A stretch of 64,000 nt of DNA from an uncultured Kiritimatiellota bacterium (GTDB lineage: Bacteria > Verrucomicrobiota > Kiritimatiellia > RFP12 > UBA1067), in NCBI GenBank assembly GCA_934635225.1, contig CAKTYZ010000008.1:62001-126000 (forward strand), in the 5' to 3' direction. The notes under the pieces were generated by a model. The model was given only the letters and a program-made list of their open reading frames with translations. It was not told the DNA's origin and did no database searches. Each line of letters begins with the position of its first letter. Position 1 is the stretch's first letter. Positions 26,401-33,973 of the stretch are shown piece by piece. Position numbers and translations under genes: made by a program.

Positions 26401-28529
26401 TTCTCGTGAAGCCGGGAAGGTACGCGCCGATCACGACGGAAGACCATGCGTCGATGTTGCGCATTGTCGGCATTGGCGGCAAGGCCGTGACGGTCCTTGA
26501 CGGCGGCGGCGTGACCCGTTGCGCCTATCTCGGCGACGAAGAGGCGACGGACTCGACACTGATTGGCTTCACGATCACGAACGGATTCTCGGAGACGCAG
26601 TGGACGTTCGGCGGCGACGGTCGCGTCGTCATCTACGACGGTGGCGGTGGCGGCGTCAACGGCGGCATTGTCGAAGACTGCGACATTGTGGGCAATACAT
26701 CTGACTTTTACGGCGGCGGACTCGCGCATTCGACAGCGCGGCGCTGTCGGATCTTCGGCAATCGCGTGAGTTTGTCGAGGCCAAATGATCGGGTGCCGAT
26801 GCCGCTTTCGGGTGGCGGCGCGGATTCGTCCACGCTCGTGGACTGCCTTGTGGCGGACAACCTCGTGGAGGACGCGACAGAGGAGAAGACGTTGACTTGT
26901 GTGGGTGGCGGTACACATAGGTCGACGCTTTACGACTGTACGGTGGTTGGGAACGAAGTCCATGGCGGCACACAGGCTGAGGGCGGCGGCGTCGGAAGCG
27001 GAGGGAGCGTTTACAACACAGTCGTGTACGGAAATCGCGTTTCGGTTGCCTCGGAAACGGGGAACGTGTCGGGCGACAATGTGGGGTACGTGTTGGAAAC
27101 GGTGAACAGTCTTGTCGGCGTGGACCCTCTGTTCGTTGACGCAGGGAGCGGCGACTATCACCTTGCGACCGGCTCTCCCTGCATCGACTCCGGTTCGAAC
27201 GCTTTCGTGAAGGGCGATTTCGACTTGGACGGCAACGCGCGCATCCAGCACGACACGGTCGACATCGGCTGCTACGAGTATGCCCTGTCCACGCCGGTGC
27301 GCGACGCTGCGGCGGACTTTGCCGCGCAGATGGCGGGAACATGCCACGGCGTCTTCGTGGGGGTGGGGGAATACGCCCATGCCAGCAGCCTCGCCGGATG
27401 CGTCCTGGACGCGACGAACATGCAGACGCGATGCGTCGCGAAGGGGTATTGGCACAAGACGAACACCGTCGCGTTCCTAGACGCGTCTGCGACGAAGGCC
27501 GCCGTGCGGGCGCAGCTCGCCGCGCTTGCCGCCAAGGCCGTCGCGGGCGACACGGTGCTCTACTACCAGTCCAGCCACGGCGGCAACCACACGGTGAATG
27601 GCGAGCTGACGAAGGACGCCTACATCTGCCTCCATGATGCGAATTACGAGGACTACGAAATGGCGGCGGACCTGATGCGCTTCGCGGCGGGCGTGAAGGT
27701 GGTGGTCGTGCTGGACACGTGCCATTCCGCCGGGATGTTCAAGACGATGGACGCACGGCGCACGACCGCCGACATGTCCTTCGCGCAGCGCGTCCACCAG
27801 TTGATGGTGGCGCGGACGGCCCTGCGCAAGGGGGAGATGTCCGGCATCACGGCGGATGACATCGGCTGGATCGCGGCGGCGGACTACAACCAGTATTCGT
27901 GGGACACGGCGCAGGGCGGTGCGTTCACGCTCGCCCTGCTGGACGGCTGGAAGACGGGTGAGGCCGATGCGGATGGTGACGGGCGGCTCAACTTCCACGA
28001 GCTCTGGCGTCATGCGAAGAGAATTGCGACGGGCTATTCGGGGGCGGACGCGACAGACGCCCAGTGCCTGAACGAGGAGGTCCTGCTAAGCCGCTTCGCG
28101 GGATTCCCGGATTCTGTGGACGCAGACACGGTAACCGTGACGACTCCCGTGCCGGTGCCGCACGTCTGGCTTGACGCCTATTCCGGATTGCTTGCGGCTT
28201 CCGATGGCGACTATGAGGCCTTGGCCAATGCCCAATCGCCGGGACTGGCGGGCACGGGCAAGAACTGGCCAGACGGTACGCCTTGTTCCGTTTGGCAGGA
28301 CTTCGTCGTGGGGACGTCTCCGACGAACGATGTGCTCTTCACGGCGACGATCCGCCTGAATGGCACGAAGCCCGTCATCGAATGGGTTCCTGACACGCCG
28401 GCGCTTCGCGCGACGCGCGTTTACCGCACGTTCGGCAAAAAGACGCTTTTGGACGCCGACTGGACAGAGCTCACGGATGAAGATTCGTCCGCCTATCGCT
28501 TCTTCAAGGTGACGGTGGACCTTCCGTGA
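20454..28529 (+). CDS. C-terminal part of giant secreted protein: five beta-helix modules and a metacaspase (C14) domain
   Basis: In-frame sequence resumes just after G7; ATG 20454 is only a nominal start (2691 aa). Order by residue: end of CARDB, TSP3-like calcium repeats (~51-86, DSDGDGLGDAYE, DTDGDGISDFDE), InlB-type repeat, beta-helix 1 (~163-480), InlB-type repeat, beta-helix 2 (~562-817), beta-helix 3 (~889-1179), FN3-like (~1182-1269), Ig-like domains (~1270-1619), beta-helices 4 and 5 (~1622-1872, ~1946-2275). A caspase-fold domain follows (~2280-2552) with His2375 in YYQSSHGGN and Cys2423 in VVLDTCHSAG, then an EF-hand-like DADGDGRLNFHELW. The last ~130 residues match a C-terminal domain I associate with PVC secreted proteins (WLDAYSGLLAAS...WQDFVVGTSPT). 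Role inferred: surface protein with calcium-dependent protease. Confidence 0.78.
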   Translation: MCYVASVVLPQSSLCVTSEHSRVFAVVNPDRKVEESCYENNISVGQLYIPFDSDGDGLGDAYERELGTDPNKSDTDGDGISDFDEVCVYGSSPTNFSYRIAFDAGVCGLLRGDVTSTIVVADVGTLPRPVAVAAKPGYRFVGWEEEVVPVTGETVYHAKYEEIVCWVDAVNGSDVNAGTNAVTAFRTLQYAVGHRGDAMKVKALDGVYEPFTCENKSIVIESVNGSRNTIIDGGGTNRCATLGTDGGQTNTVLRGFTLRNGNANGSSVSTARQYGGGVYGGTLENCVVANCEAQYGGGVCDANLANCSIVGNRAYNGANNGRVYGGGIYWKTSGLSAVDCYIADNRAHYGSSVYMADGVSGVLSRSLIVRNTALFQGTLRSANQYGLRVADCTVAENNSAPGYRAGTMYVSSVDSIIHNNDTRKGTMSSNSSYGSVTNCCTTVEGSTCIGTGIVTEPPAFVDRAGRIYDLLSPCGENIVGAGRVVDTNGQFKVTVEIDGFGVVTRPGAVVVPGSAFELVAEETGRAFEGFYTNGVFATANQALELTDIQSDIRVTARFAKRTVYVAEMGNDANDGLTYATAKRTIHAALPLVENGESIEVTPGTYAPIAPTGYASKGKSICIYSTHGAAQTAIDGGRTNRCADLSDYYSGTTNAVLRGFTLRNGYTTGSGGGAYFGTLIDCVVVGNEAVCSGGGAYLSRLENCVVARNKAGTDGGGLYSCTADRSTICGNEADGYGGGTYYGTLTNCIVYQNSAGTGDDSYGGSFNACCLSPSRGANPVLGDPLLVDGWNGDARLRVGSPCFVDGVQVCGADVGAPVEGVSVSVGVQGTGAVSNATFLVSNGDSVTIAADETERPFLYWDVDGEVVSNRVYTLTNVTADVRAVAVFDTFDWFVDARAGDDANDGFGWDTAKRTLQAAIDEAVDGETIYVEAGTYAPISTDNKRVRVESLYGAELTFLDGGGTDRCATLAIVGIQTNSVLVGFTLLNGQAQQYGGGSYGGTLDSCVISNCVTGKNVSYAYGGGAYGGALNNCLVVSNSATASYGAQGGGTYGARLRSCTIARNKAKGTSGWAQSGGVYGNGYSAYNTIIWGNEVVAPNARYPNADYANLYNCCTDDTVDRRFSGTITNDPQFVDADAGNFRLKAGSPCLNAGNNSYVQGETDLDWNDRIQDGRVDMGCYEGAAYDAPPGQVTGLCAVRGVLTWDALPDAEGYMIYRSTRRMASSAKYIGSSEANAYTDETAVEGTAYYYWVQAFNALGLGARSDLSENTWPVPLSVTTAELPEAMEKVAYAVRLEAAGGAAPYAWSCENGYVSSRTATTYAEVGTAQGWHADDNCWALALPFDFPFYGNTYRTVYVNSNGTITFGGWFSGYTYSLQNFTNRVMVAALWADLDTSGTGDIFVSERADAVTIRWMGRYQGGGEKDAVAVSATLSADGTVRLAYGAGNARGGFVGASAGEGERYLSLGDELDLNAASDIVLRDGAIGNGFALTEEGQVVGTPRMAGTNTFAVTVTDAAGETAKRELTLVVNENPNHRPVIESVSPTTNVNVKAGSLATFAVAANDPEGEPLTYVWYLDSEEVECSEAQFTFAPTVNDVGSHELRCVVSDGFWTNDVWRTWSFRVVRDWYVNAAAEEGVGDGSSADSALQNIAEAVEGALDGDAIYVAPGRYDEIIYFNGADISIVATGGAQCTSILGGCYGGDGWSPYSNNDVRQLSLDGFTMRGCELDAVTLRNCIVTSDAQSRPAYAFGCRLFDCVVTGNVCDDAILWLCELTRCTVAGNTVGEDGAVGDSSRVYDSIVWGNVTADGVTANYDDVQFENSCTWPMPLDGESAGIVTNDPRLVDAANGDMRVRIGSPCLDTDGVQTMGANVGNPVEGLVLSVRITGNGVVSPLTAVVPTGGTATFEVANGPRPFLGFATNGVFATSDAMFAWPNVTADGIVTATFSNFTFHVDAATGNDAASGLSWETPKASIQSAINAAQRGETILVKPGRYAPITTEDHASMLRIVGIGGKAVTVLDGGGVTRCAYLGDEEATDSTLIGFTITNGFSETQWTFGGDGRVVIYDGGGGGVNGGIVEDCDIVGNTSDFYGGGLAHSTARRCRIFGNRVSLSRPNDRVPMPLSGGGADSSTLVDCLVADNLVEDATEEKTLTCVGGGTHRSTLYDCTVVGNEVHGGTQAEGGGVGSGGSVYNTVVYGNRVSVASETGNVSGDNVGYVLETVNSLVGVDPLFVDAGSGDYHLATGSPCIDSGSNAFVKGDFDLDGNARIQHDTVDIGCYEYALSTPVRDAAADFAAQMAGTCHGVFVGVGEYAHASSLAGCVLDATNMQTRCVAKGYWHKTNTVAFLDASATKAAVRAQLAALAAKAVAGDTVLYYQSSHGGNHTVNGELTKDAYICLHDANYEDYEMAADLMRFAAGVKVVVVLDTCHSAGMFKTMDARRTTADMSFAQRVHQLMVARTALRKGEMSGITADDIGWIAAADYNQYSWDTAQGGAFTLALLDGWKTGEADADGDGRLNFHELWRHAKRIATGYSGADATDAQCLNEEVLLSRFAGFPDSVDADTVTVTTPVPVPHVWLDAYSGLLAASDGDYEALANAQSPGLAGTGKNWPDGTPCSVWQDFVVGTSPTNDVLFTATIRLNGTKPVIEWVPDTPALRATRVYRTFGKKTLLDADWTELTDEDSSAYRFFKVTVDLP

Positions 28530-28639
28530 CAGGCGGGGTACGGTTGGATTGATTCGTCCCGGGGCCCTGCGATGAGCGAGCCTCGGGGCGAATCGCAATT
28601 TGTTCGGTCCGCGTTTCCCAAACGGGCGAGATGATTTGG

Positions 28640-28645
28640 TATAAT
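28640..28645 (+). promoter_or_regulatory. Extended -10 promoter (TTTGGTATAATATGCG)
   Basis: TATAAT in the recurrent TTTGGTATAATATGCG context, 41 bp before the ATG at 28687. No -35 match at 17 bp. Confidence 0.6.
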
Positions 28646-28686
28646 ATGCGGAGAAAGAAACATCTTAACTATCAACACAACCGATT

Positions 28687-29289
28687 ATGGATATCGTCTG
28701 TTTGGATCTCGAAGGGGTGCTCGTGCCGGAGATTTGGATCGCGTTCGCGAAGGAGACGGGGATTCCCGCGTTCATGCGCACGACACGCGATGAGCCCGAC
28801 TATGACAAGCTTATGCACTATCGACTGGAACTTCTTGACCGTCATGGCCTTGGCCTCAAGGAGATTACGCGTGTCATCGAGCGCATAGAACCGCTTATCG
28901 GCGCCCATGAGTTCCTGAATCGTCTGCGCGAACGCGCGCAGGTTCTCATTCTCTCGGACACGTTTGACCAGTTCGGGCGCCCGCTCATGAAGAAGCTCAA
29001 CTGGCCGTCTCTGTTCTGCAACTCGCTTTTTGCAGACGCGGAAGGGCGTGTCACGGGCTACAGGCTCCGGTGTCCCCATACGAAGCTCACGACCGTGAAA
29101 GCCTTGCAGAGCTGTGGCTTCGAGACGATTGCTGCGGGTGACAGCTTCAACGACCTGGAAATGATCCGTGCGTCGAAGGCGGGCTTTCTCTTCCGTTCGA
29201 CGGACGCGATCAGGCAAGCGAACCCCGACATCCCGGCATTTGAGAACTATGACGAGTTCCTGGAGGCGATTTTCCATGCTCTCGGATGA
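28687..29289 (+). CDS. thrH: Phosphoserine phosphatase/homoserine phosphotransferase ThrH
   Basis: 200 aa, the family's usual length. The HAD motif I has the ThrH-specific form LDLEGVLVPEIW; motif II is LSDTFDQFG and motif IV AAGDSFNDLEM. It dephosphorylates phosphoserine or transfers phosphate to homoserine, in the cytoplasm. It overlaps nadA by 14 bp. Confidence 0.88.
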   Translation: MDIVCLDLEGVLVPEIWIAFAKETGIPAFMRTTRDEPDYDKLMHYRLELLDRHGLGLKEITRVIERIEPLIGAHEFLNRLRERAQVLILSDTFDQFGRPLMKKLNWPSLFCNSLFADAEGRVTGYRLRCPHTKLTTVKALQSCGFETIAAGDSFNDLEMIRASKAGFLFRSTDAIRQANPDIPAFENYDEFLEAIFHALG

Positions 29290-30175
29290 GATTCGCACGC
29301 TTGCGGCCGAACGCAAGGCCGTCATCCTCGCGCACAACTACACGCGGGGCGAGGTGCAAGACGTTGCCGATTTCACGGGGGACTCGCTTGAACTGGCGCG
29401 CAAGGCCGCAACGGTCGAGGCGGAGGTCATCGTCTTCTGCGGCGTCTACTTCATGGCTGAGACGGCCAAGATCCTGAATCCGACGAAAATGGTCCTTATC
29501 CCTGACCCGACGGCGGGTTGTCCGATGGCTGACATGGTCACGGCCGAGCAGTTGCGCGCGCTGAAGGCACAGCATCCGGGTGCGATTGCCGTCTGTTATG
29601 TCAATTCGACGGCGGAGGTCAAGGCGGAATGTGATCTTTGCGTGACGAGCGGCAATGCCGAGCGTGTGATGGCGACCGTTCCACGGGACCGTGAAGTCAT
29701 CTTTGTGCCGGACTCCCACCTCGGAGACCACATCGCGACGAAGCAAGGTCGTTCGTATGTGCTGTGGCCGGGCTACTGTCCGACGCACGCGCGGCTGACG
29801 GCGAAGACCCTTGAGGCGGCGCGTGCGGCGCATCCGGGTGCGCCCGTCCTCGTGCATCCCGAGTGCGCGCGCGATGTGCGTGACGCGGCGGATGAACGCC
29901 TCTCGACGGGGGGAATGTGTCGTTATGCCCGTGAGAGTTCGTCCAGGACGATACTTGTCGGGACGGAGACGGGGCTTCTTCATCGCCTGAGGCGAGAGAA
30001 CCCGGAGAAGACTTTTGTGCCGGTCTCCGACGATTTGATTTGTCCGAACATGAAGAAGACGACTCTGGAGAACCTGCACGAGGCGTTGCGTGAGATGAAG
30101 ACGCGTGTGGAGGTCGATCCTGAGGTTGCGGTGCGCGCCAAGCGGGCGATTGACGCGATGCTGAAGATCGGGTAA
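29276..30175 (+). CDS. nadA: Quinolinate synthase
   Basis: 299 aa. It condenses iminoaspartate with dihydroxyacetone phosphate using a [4Fe-4S] cluster, a step in de novo NAD synthesis. Diagnostic segments are VILAHNYTRGEVQDVADFTG, YVNSTAEVKAECD, FVPDSHLGDHI and the conserved cysteines near VFCGVYFMAE, HPEC and DLICPNMKK. ATG 29276 lies inside the end of thrH; longer frames would overlap it by more than 100 bp. Confidence 0.92.
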   Translation: MLSDEIRTLAAERKAVILAHNYTRGEVQDVADFTGDSLELARKAATVEAEVIVFCGVYFMAETAKILNPTKMVLIPDPTAGCPMADMVTAEQLRALKAQHPGAIAVCYVNSTAEVKAECDLCVTSGNAERVMATVPRDREVIFVPDSHLGDHIATKQGRSYVLWPGYCPTHARLTAKTLEAARAAHPGAPVLVHPECARDVRDAADERLSTGGMCRYARESSSRTILVGTETGLLHRLRRENPEKTFVPVSDDLICPNMKKTTLENLHEALREMKTRVEVDPEVAVRAKRAIDAMLKIG

Positions 30176-30218
30176 GAGAATTCAGATGTCATAACGTTAA
30201 TAAAGTTGAAAGGCTAAA

Positions 30219-31361
30219 ATGAAGAAGGCAATCTTGATGACGGCGGCTGTTGCGATGGCCGGAACCTTGATGGCGGCGGCGACGCCGACGGTACGAGACT
30301 TCGGTCGTCTTTCGGACGGAACGGAGACGAAGCTCTATACGTTGCGCGGCACGGACGGACTGACGCTTGAAGTCGCCGATTACGGCGGACGCCTCGTGCG
30401 TTGCTACGCGCCGGATCGTTTTGGCAACTTGGCGGACGTGACGCTTGGCTGGAACACGGCGTCGGAATACGAGCGGAACGGTTTCTCGATGGGCACGCTC
30501 ATCGGTCGTTTCGGCAACCGCATCCGTGACGGTAAGTTCACGCTGGACGGGAAGACGTATCAGTTGCCCGTCAACGAGACCAAACCGGCGCCGCGTCACT
30601 GCAATCTTCACGGTGGTCCGAAGGGCTGGGACACAAAGGTCTGGCAAGCGCGCCCGTTCGTCGAAGGCGACGTGGTCGGGCTTGTTCTGACGCTGGTTTC
30701 CCCGGATGAGGACATGGGCTTCCCGGGGACGGTTTCCTGCAAAGTCACCTATCGGGTCCTTCCCGGAAACATCTGGACGATCGACTACGAGGCGACGACG
30801 GACAAGGCAACCGTCCTTAACCTGACGCATCATAGCTATTGGAATCTTGCCGGCGAAGCGAGCGGCAATGTCTTGAAGCAGGAACTTCAGATCTTCGCGG
30901 ACCAGTACTCTCAGACGGACGCCGGACTCATTCCGACGCAGAACGCATCCGTGAAGGGGACGGGTTTCGATTTCACGGAATTGCGCCCGATTGGCGCACG
31001 GGCGGCTTGGATGACCGCATTTCCGGCGAACTGGCCGATGGACGGCTGGTATGACCACAATTTCGTCCTCCGAGGCGCGGTGGGCGAGCTGCATCCGGCC
31101 GCGACGATGTGTGACCCCGCCTCAGGCCGTCGCCTTGAAGTCTGGACGACCGAGCCCTGCCTTCAGGTCTATGGTGCGCAAAACATGGACGGGACGCTCC
31201 CGACGAAGACGGCGGGCCGCACGTTGCCTCAGTTCGCGGGCGTCGCGCTGGAGACGCAGCATTATCCAGACTCGCCGAACCGACCCGACTTCCCGACGAC
31301 GGTCCTGCGTCCGAGCGAGAAGTTCCACAGCCGTACTGAGTATCGATTTTCCGCAGAATGA
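30219..31361 (+). CDS. galM: Secreted aldose 1-epimerase (galactose mutarotase)
   Basis: 380 aa with a signal peptide (MKKAILMTAAVAMAGTLMAA), so it acts outside the cytoplasm, unlike many GalM enzymes. Catalytic and binding segments: GRFGNRIRDGKF, NLHGGPKGWD, the His in NLTHHSYWNLAG and ALETQHYPDSPN near the C-terminus. It interconverts sugar anomers and fits the galactoside-degrading genes at 1-7841. AAAGG precedes the ATG. rimO starts 10 bp downstream. Confidence 0.9.
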   Translation: MKKAILMTAAVAMAGTLMAAATPTVRDFGRLSDGTETKLYTLRGTDGLTLEVADYGGRLVRCYAPDRFGNLADVTLGWNTASEYERNGFSMGTLIGRFGNRIRDGKFTLDGKTYQLPVNETKPAPRHCNLHGGPKGWDTKVWQARPFVEGDVVGLVLTLVSPDEDMGFPGTVSCKVTYRVLPGNIWTIDYEATTDKATVLNLTHHSYWNLAGEASGNVLKQELQIFADQYSQTDAGLIPTQNASVKGTGFDFTELRPIGARAAWMTAFPANWPMDGWYDHNFVLRGAVGELHPAATMCDPASGRRLEVWTTEPCLQVYGAQNMDGTLPTKTAGRTLPQFAGVALETQHYPDSPNRPDFPTTVLRPSEKFHSRTEYRFSAE

Positions 31362-31370
31362 TGTCGGTCC

Positions 31371-32642
31371 ATGTGCGCTGAAAAAAAAGGAACCCTTGCC
31401 CTTGTCTCGCTGGGCTGCGCGAAGAACGCGGTTGACCTTCAGGTCCGCGCCGGTAATCTTCTGAAGACCGGTTGGACGCTTTCGCCGGATCCAGACCGTG
31501 CGGATACGGTCATCGTGAATACCTGTTCCTTCATCGCGACGGCGCGGGAGGAGGCCGAACGCGAGATTCGCCGTGCGGTTGAACTGAAGAATCGGGGGCA
31601 ATATGGGCGTGTCGTCGTGACGGGCTGCTATCCCCAGCGCTACCCCCAGTTGCGGGATGCGTTCCCTGGTGTGGACGAATGGATTGGCGTTCCGCAAAAG
31701 TGGGAAACTCCGAAGATTCCGGCTCTGCGTTTGACAGGCAAGGCCTTTGCCTACCTCAAGATTGCCGAAGGATGTGCGCACCGTTGCTCTTATTGCGCGA
31801 TTCCGCTCATTCGCGGAAAGTACCGCTCGCGTCCATTTCGGGCGATCCTTCAGGAAGCGAAGGCTCTCGTCGCCACGGGATGCCGAGAACTCAATGTCGT
31901 TGCGCAAGACCCCATGCTCTGGCGTGAAGGGAATCGTCGCCTGACGGATCTCCTTTGGGCGATCGACGGGATTCCCGGTGATTTCTGGGTGCGCGTCCTT
32001 TACAGTTATCCCAGCGAGATCACGGAGGATTTCGTTGTTTGGCTGACGACGGCCAAACACGCCGTCCGCTATGTAGACATGCCGATCCAGCATACGGTGC
32101 CGGCCGTTCTGGAGAAAATGAACCGTGCGGCGGCGGTAGAATCGTCTCGTTGCGCGGCGGAGGTGTTGCGTGAGGTCGTTCCCGGCATTACGGTTCGGAC
32201 AACGGTCATGACGGGTTTCCCGGGCGAGACGGAAACAAGATTCGCCGAGATGTTGGCGGACTTGAAGCGCATGCAGTTCGATCATCTCGGCGCGTTTGCC
32301 TATTCGCCTGAAGCAGGGACGAAAGGCGCGGCGATGCGCGGTCGTCCCTCGCGGGCGGTTGCTGAAGCGCGGGAAAAGCTCGTGATGGCTCAACAGGCGA
32401 AGATTTGGAAATTGAAGGCCAAGCGGATGGTCGGGAAGACTTTCCGTGCGCTTGTAATCGCGCCCGGCGTTGCGCGCATGGAATCACAAGCGCCAGATGT
32501 GGATGGCGTGACGTATTTCGAGGTGCCGAAACGCAAGATGCGCGGCGTCAACACGGACATCGGCGAGTTCGTAGACATTTGTCTGACGAAGGTGTGCGGC
32601 TTTGATTTTGAAGGTGTTGTGACAGCAAAGAAGGAGGCTTGA
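31371..32642 (+). CDS. rimO: Ribosomal protein S12 methylthiotransferase
   Basis: 423 aa radical-SAM enzyme. The N-terminal MTTase domain has cysteines in SLGCAKNAVD, VNTCSF and VTGCYPQRY; the radical-SAM cluster motif is CAHRCSYC; a TRAM-like domain covers the last ~65 residues. The typical RimO spelling NAVD separates it from MiaB (NxxDSE). It methylthiolates S12 Asp88. It overlaps the next gene region at AAGGAGG. Confidence 0.92.
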   Translation: MCAEKKGTLALVSLGCAKNAVDLQVRAGNLLKTGWTLSPDPDRADTVIVNTCSFIATAREEAEREIRRAVELKNRGQYGRVVVTGCYPQRYPQLRDAFPGVDEWIGVPQKWETPKIPALRLTGKAFAYLKIAEGCAHRCSYCAIPLIRGKYRSRPFRAILQEAKALVATGCRELNVVAQDPMLWREGNRRLTDLLWAIDGIPGDFWVRVLYSYPSEITEDFVVWLTTAKHAVRYVDMPIQHTVPAVLEKMNRAAAVESSRCAAEVLREVVPGITVRTTVMTGFPGETETRFAEMLADLKRMQFDHLGAFAYSPEAGTKGAAMRGRPSRAVAEAREKLVMAQQAKIWKLKAKRMVGKTFRALVIAPGVARMESQAPDVDGVTYFEVPKRKMRGVNTDIGEFVDICLTKVCGFDFEGVVTAKKEA

Positions 32643-32644
32643 TG

Positions 32645-33973
32645 ATGAAGCTGATGAATATGGTGAGTCGAAGAGGCTTTTTGGCGGGAACAGGCGCGTT
32701 GGCTGCGACGGTTTCGTCGGGTGCAGAGTCGAAGAGGACTGACCCTTTTCTGGGTACGCAGGGCCGACCTCTGACGGTCGGATATCCTAATTTGCAGGCG
32801 CCGGGCGAGACGACGATGGGCGTATCGTGGAAAGTCTCAGGACTTTCCAAAGGCGTTGTCGAATATGCGGACAATCCTGAGTTCAAGAACTCGGTCATCG
32901 TCAGATCGGGTGGCTACGGGCTTGTCCCAATTGACATTTCTGCGCTTCAGGTGCGTCTTGAAAACCTTCGTCCTGCGACGAAATACTACTATCGGACGAT
33001 TACGACACCGTTTACGGATTATCGGAGCATCTATGATGCGAAGCTCGGGCGACCGATTGTGTCCGAAACTTACTCATTCACAACACTTGGAACACGCGCG
33101 GCGGCCCGTTTCTGCATGATGAGCGACACGCATGCCCAATGGAAGCCGTTTGGCATGATCGTGAAGAAAGTCAAAGAGTTGGCCCCATCGGTCGTCGTTT
33201 GGAACGGAGATGCGACGAACACGACACAGGAGAAGGAGACGGCTGTCGAAATCTTCTTGGATCCGCCGGTTGTCGATCGCGACTACGCGACGTCGATCCC
33301 CGTCCTCTTTGAGTCGGGAAACCATGATTTTCGTGGCAGTTGGATTTCCAAGAAGGAAGAGGTCGTGTTCCCGCGACATCCTGCTGAACGACGCGGCGAC
33401 CAGTGGGATCTCAAATGGAACTTTGCCGTTCGTCTTGGAGAGATGGCCTTGATTGGCATGGATACGGGGGAAGACAAGCCAGACGGGCATCCGAAGTGGT
33501 TCGGGCTGGCAAACTTTGAACCCTATCGACGCGCACAGGCTGAATGGCTGGCCGAGCAAGTCAGTCGGCCAGAGATTGCTTCGGCGAAGTTTAAGGTGCT
33601 TTTCTGCCACATTCCGCTTTTCGCGGCGAAGAACAGTCCTGATTATCCGCACGACGGCGTGAAGATCGACCCGGAAGATTACGCCTTCTGGTCGCGTGAA
33701 TGCAATGAACTTTGGTCTCCGATTCTGGAAAAGGCGGGCGTTCAGCTCGTTGTCTGTGGGCATAAGCACTGCTTTCGCTTTGATGCGCCGACGGCGGACC
33801 GCCCGTGGGCGCAGGTCATCGGCGGAGGCCCTGAGTTGGGCGCGTCGCATGGCAGGCCGAATGCCAGCCTGTTCCCGACGGTTGTCGAGGGGCGGGTCGA
33901 AGAAGGAAGGCTTCGCCTTCTTGTGCACGATGTCCTGAACATGCGCGTTGTTCTTGATCGAGTGATCGCGTGA
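32645..33973 (+). CDS. Tat-exported purple acid phosphatase-like metallophosphoesterase
   Basis: 442 aa. SRRGFLAGTGALA is a twin-arginine signal. An N-terminal fibronectin-like domain (~40-145) precedes a calcineurin-type domain with MSDTHAQ, WNGDAT, ESGNHDF, CHIP and VCGHKHCFRF, a complete metal-binding set. Start ATG 32645 is 7 nt after AAGGAGG; ATG 32642 is an alternative. Periplasmic phosphoester hydrolysis is expected; the substrate is unknown. Confidence 0.85.
   Translation: MKLMNMVSRRGFLAGTGALAATVSSGAESKRTDPFLGTQGRPLTVGYPNLQAPGETTMGVSWKVSGLSKGVVEYADNPEFKNSVIVRSGGYGLVPIDISALQVRLENLRPATKYYYRTITTPFTDYRSIYDAKLGRPIVSETYSFTTLGTRAAARFCMMSDTHAQWKPFGMIVKKVKELAPSVVVWNGDATNTTQEKETAVEIFLDPPVVDRDYATSIPVLFESGNHDFRGSWISKKEEVVFPRHPAERRGDQWDLKWNFAVRLGEMALIGMDTGEDKPDGHPKWFGLANFEPYRRAQAEWLAEQVSRPEIASAKFKVLFCHIPLFAAKNSPDYPHDGVKIDPEDYAFWSRECNELWSPILEKAGVQLVVCGHKHCFRFDAPTADRPWAQVIGGGPELGASHGRPNASLFPTVVEGRVEEGRLRLLVHDVLNMRVVLDRVIA

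Noticed and set aside
25416..27455. 679-codon minus-strand frame within the giant gene
   Set aside because: Antisense shadow of the beta-helix modules; the plus frame shows clear domain repeats and the metacaspase motifs.
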